Below are positions 61,730 to 64,000 of a DNA stretch of 64,000 nt, piece after piece. The translations under genes were made by a program, and so were the position numbers. Where the stretch lies: assembly GCF_003590095.1 (NCBI RefSeq), contig NC_039478.1, forward strand, positions 9,176,001 to 9,240,000, read 5' to 3'. The DNA is from Trichoplusia ni. Its lineage: Eukaryota; Arthropoda; Insecta; Lepidoptera; Noctuidae. The notes under the pieces are model-generated. The model was not told the origin of the DNA. It searched no databases and was given only the letters and a program-made list of their open reading frames with translations. The first letter of the stretch is position 1. The number at the start of each line of letters is the position of its first letter.

Positions 61730-63481
61730 TTTTAGATATAATAGAGTTTGAATGTTTGAAAGCGTTCACGAGACTCGTAAAGATAAGGCTAATACAAAGT
61801 AATAAATTATCGTTGGCTGCTTAGGATAGTTTCACGGGCCACGATAGTTACCAGTGGCGCTTGCGACTCGTTGGCTTGCTATAACCGCACGCGCGTCGCT
61901 TGCCAAAACATTTTTCTCTCATTGTTGACTCGCAGCGACGGGTCTAGCTAACGCGAGAGATTCTGCCTCGTCCGTCACCAGCGTATTACGACATTGTCAC
62001 TCGAACTGTAACAGGAAGCTTGCGTATTTTTATGCGTTTGGAGTTTTTTTTTCGTGTGAGAATTGTGTGAGCTTTTGGCAAGAGTTAAAGGTTACTCGCG
62101 TTACGAATTCGCAACACTTACGCACGCTGGGCCACCTACTCCGCGCGTCAGTCGCTCCAAATTTAACTTGTTATGCACAAATTGTTTCCGTTCAGTTAAT
62201 TTCATTCAGGCTTATGATTATAACACGTCTGTTGAGTTACGATCGATTACTAAGTATGAGATCGACGTTTTAATGATCATGGAGTTGCAATTTACTGCGA
62301 TTAAGTGGCGAAGGCTTATTGTTATGTAGCGATAATCAAACGGTTTGACGCGGCAGTGAGGAATTAACCACTACCAACTAGGAACATAGCAATTACCTAC
62401 TTTCTAGAATAGTTAAACGGTTTCTCGCGAGACTATGGAATATTTTAACGCTTGTACGCACTGGACGGGAAAGACTGGCTATTGCGTATCATTAAAGGTT
62501 TTCATTGGCGACGTTCATCGATCGTTTATTACGCAGATAATAATATTGCATGCAATATTTCATCCAACGCAGTTAATATCTGTCGCTTTAGCCAGTTTAT
62601 ATATTCCTATAAATAATTTTAATTCCTATGTACTTTAATTATATAATCAAGCTCTCGTGTTGTGTAGAATACGTTTTAGAGATAGCATGTAGGAGTAAAG
62701 AAGCATTTCTTGAAAATTTTTAATGTTTAAAAACTTGGAAGCGAAATAAACAATCCTTAAATGTTGAGTGACGATTGACGTAAATCCTATGGATGAAATA
62801 AACCAAACACAAGTTTCAATAGTTTGATGATTTTGTTAGTTACTTTAAAAACAGATAGGTCAGTGGTTATGGAAGCGTGTCAGCGCAATACACGGCTTTA
62901 ATCGGCATCTCTCTTCCACGCCTATAATCTAGTATATTAATATTATTTCAAGTCGGCCCCCAGGTCAGTAGAGTAAACATTCGTAACTATTCGTAGCTTA
63001 ATATATGGTAAAGTAAGAACAAAATTGAAAACAACAGTTTTTTTTCTAGATTTTTGTTTGTAAACACACATGCAATAGACAATTCTAATGAGTCATTGAT
63101 TTATCATAATTTTCCCATGAGGAATAAAGAAAGCTTTTCAATAAGTGTCGACCAATCATAAGTACTAAGATGTTTCTGTCAGTGACAATAATTAATCTAC
63201 GTTAATCGAACACCTTTTTCGACCCATCGCAAAAATCCTTATTTTATTTACATGCCCACAAATTAACTTAGGGCACTACTTATCAGTTATCATAGTAAAG
63301 TACCAAATTACTGCTCATTTCTAAAAGAAACTTCTACCAGAAGACCGGCGAATTAAGACGAGAAAAGAGGCCCGGAAAGAAAAAACCAGTACCTTTGTAC
63401 ACCGCTTTCGTATTCTTTGTATACATCTGTTCACAAACAAATAAATTGAAGCATCACTGATAATGAACTCTTTGTCTACAG
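61730..63481. other. non-coding stretch after the 365-codon exon
   Basis: A GC-richer segment at 61840-62000 has no frame with coding bias. The overlapping frames at 62063-62329 are not supported. The rest is AT-rich intron. Confidence 0.45.
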
Positions 63482-63625
63482 CTATCAGAGGTCGGTGGCG
63501 AGCTCACGGAGGAGCGCGCGGCGGCCGCGCTGGCGACGGAGCGAGCTGACGCGGAGGCCGCCGAGCGACTGCGGGTGGAGCGCGACAACCGGGACCTGCT
63601 GGCCAATAACCAGCGGCTGCAACAA
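63482..63625 (+). CDS. Mhcl: myosin XVIII exon: coiled coil
   Basis: The acceptor is TTTGTCTACAG and the donor CAACAA|GTAAGT; 48 codons, phase 0 at both ends. It starts LSEVGGELTEERAAAALATE and contains AEAAERLRVERDNRDLL, matching in order the MYO18A segment that follows the first coiled-coil piece (SELTDERN and AETAERLRAEK type motifs). GC-rich with strong GC3 bias. The gene continues beyond the window. Confidence 0.9.
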
Positions 63626-63726
63626 GTAAGTCGTACAAGTCACTAGTTACTAGTGTAACCTCCCGGAGTAACTCTCTTTACACTTTAAAGAAAACGGGAG
63701 TCGTTTTGAGAAGTTAAGGATTTAAT

Positions 63727-63763
63727 CCTTGTGTCGCAAGGGGTTTTACAAACATTCAAGTCT
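63727..63763 (-). repeat. SINE tail fragment
   Basis: It shares CCTTGTGTCGC and ACATTCAAGTC with the reverse SINE family at 11169 and 56381. The following sequence to 63940 includes AAACATCGTGAGGAA, a phrase of the 27231 SINE family, so this end of the window is a mix of repeat fragments. Confidence 0.45.
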
Positions 63764-64000
63764 GTTGCTGAAGACCGGGAAAATGGGAAAGTTTTCGCAA
63801 AATACCGTGGTCAAAAACTTACAAAACCTAGGAACCTCTGAAATGTCTATGATGTCAGAGATTTTTTTGTCATACCCGACTAGGAATGAAAACATCGTGA
63901 GGAACACCGATTTACATATGTATTCTGAGGTTACTCTGAAGTTGCCCGTTCGCAAATGCACGAGTATACCTACCTGTAACTGATCAGTTGTAGCTCCTTC

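Larger units (their letters stand above)
48199..63481 (+). other. Mhcl intron, about 15.3 kb, hosting an alternative first exon
   Basis: Mostly AT-rich. It contains an X-box-like site at 51645, a possible small exon at 52119, a reverse SINE at 56381, a Helitron-like copy at 58044, a hairpin at 58475, a repeated element at 58873 and the promoter plus 365-codon exon at 60211-61711. Stretches 48200-51640, 52380-56380 and 56560-58040 show nothing I can support, apart from short repeat phrases recurring at 48660 and 51320 and at 49365 and 56950. Confidence 0.6.

Overview
The window is AT-rich animal DNA with small, very GC3-rich exons separated by kilobase introns. It is littered with short non-autonomous elements of types common in moths and butterflies: Helitron-like copies ending in CTAG, tRNA-derived SINEs and a retroelement tail with an (ATC)n array. 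I read it as a lepidopteran nuclear genome; there is no bacterial, viral or organellar signature.

The firmest gene is an unconventional myosin of class XVIII (Drosophila Mhcl, vertebrate MYO18A), plus strand. Three consecutive tail exons are visible: 39629-39901 (IQ motifs and the WPWW neck/tail junction), 48109-48198 and 63482-63625 (coiled coil). All are phase 0 at both ends, and the introns between them are about 8.2 and 15.3 kb. No motor-domain exon is visible anywhere in the window, so the motor must lie before position 1, or the isoforms read here lack it.

Two large single-exon reading frames on the same strand look like alternative first exons of this gene. 20101-22218 (706 codons) ends at CAG|GTAGGC, upstream of the IQ exon. 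60617-61711 (365 codons) ends at GAG|GTGACT, upstream of the third tail exon, and has a CRE plus TATA promoter-like block about 380 bases before its ATG. Both donors are phase 0, so each could be joined in frame to the myosin tail and give motorless products: a disordered head plus IQ and coiled coil, or a disordered head plus distal coiled coil. This is the main hypothesis of the annotation; it is inferred from splice phase and position only.

Region by region: 1-6.3 kb, repeats and non-coding DNA. 6.77-7.03 kb, a candidate two-exon gene for a 46-residue single-pass membrane micropeptide. 7-16 kb, non-coding with Helitron-like copies and a reverse SINE. 16.06-16.28 kb, a TA-flanked MITE, followed by a possible short exon (16833-17009) and a GC-rich inverted repeat. 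19.7-22.2 kb, an X-box and the 706-codon first exon. 22-39.6 kb, non-coding, with tandem CREs at 28.2 kb and a decayed Tc1/mariner-type element with perfect 41-bp TIRs at 34.65-35.21 kb. 39.6-63.6 kb, the myosin tail exons, a tRNA-derived SINE, promoter-like YY1/NRF1 sequence at 43.9 kb, a hairpin at 58.5 kb and the second alternative first exon at 60.6 kb.

Most short open frames in the window are chance frames in AT-rich DNA, antisense shadows of the GC-rich exons, or frames inside repeats.
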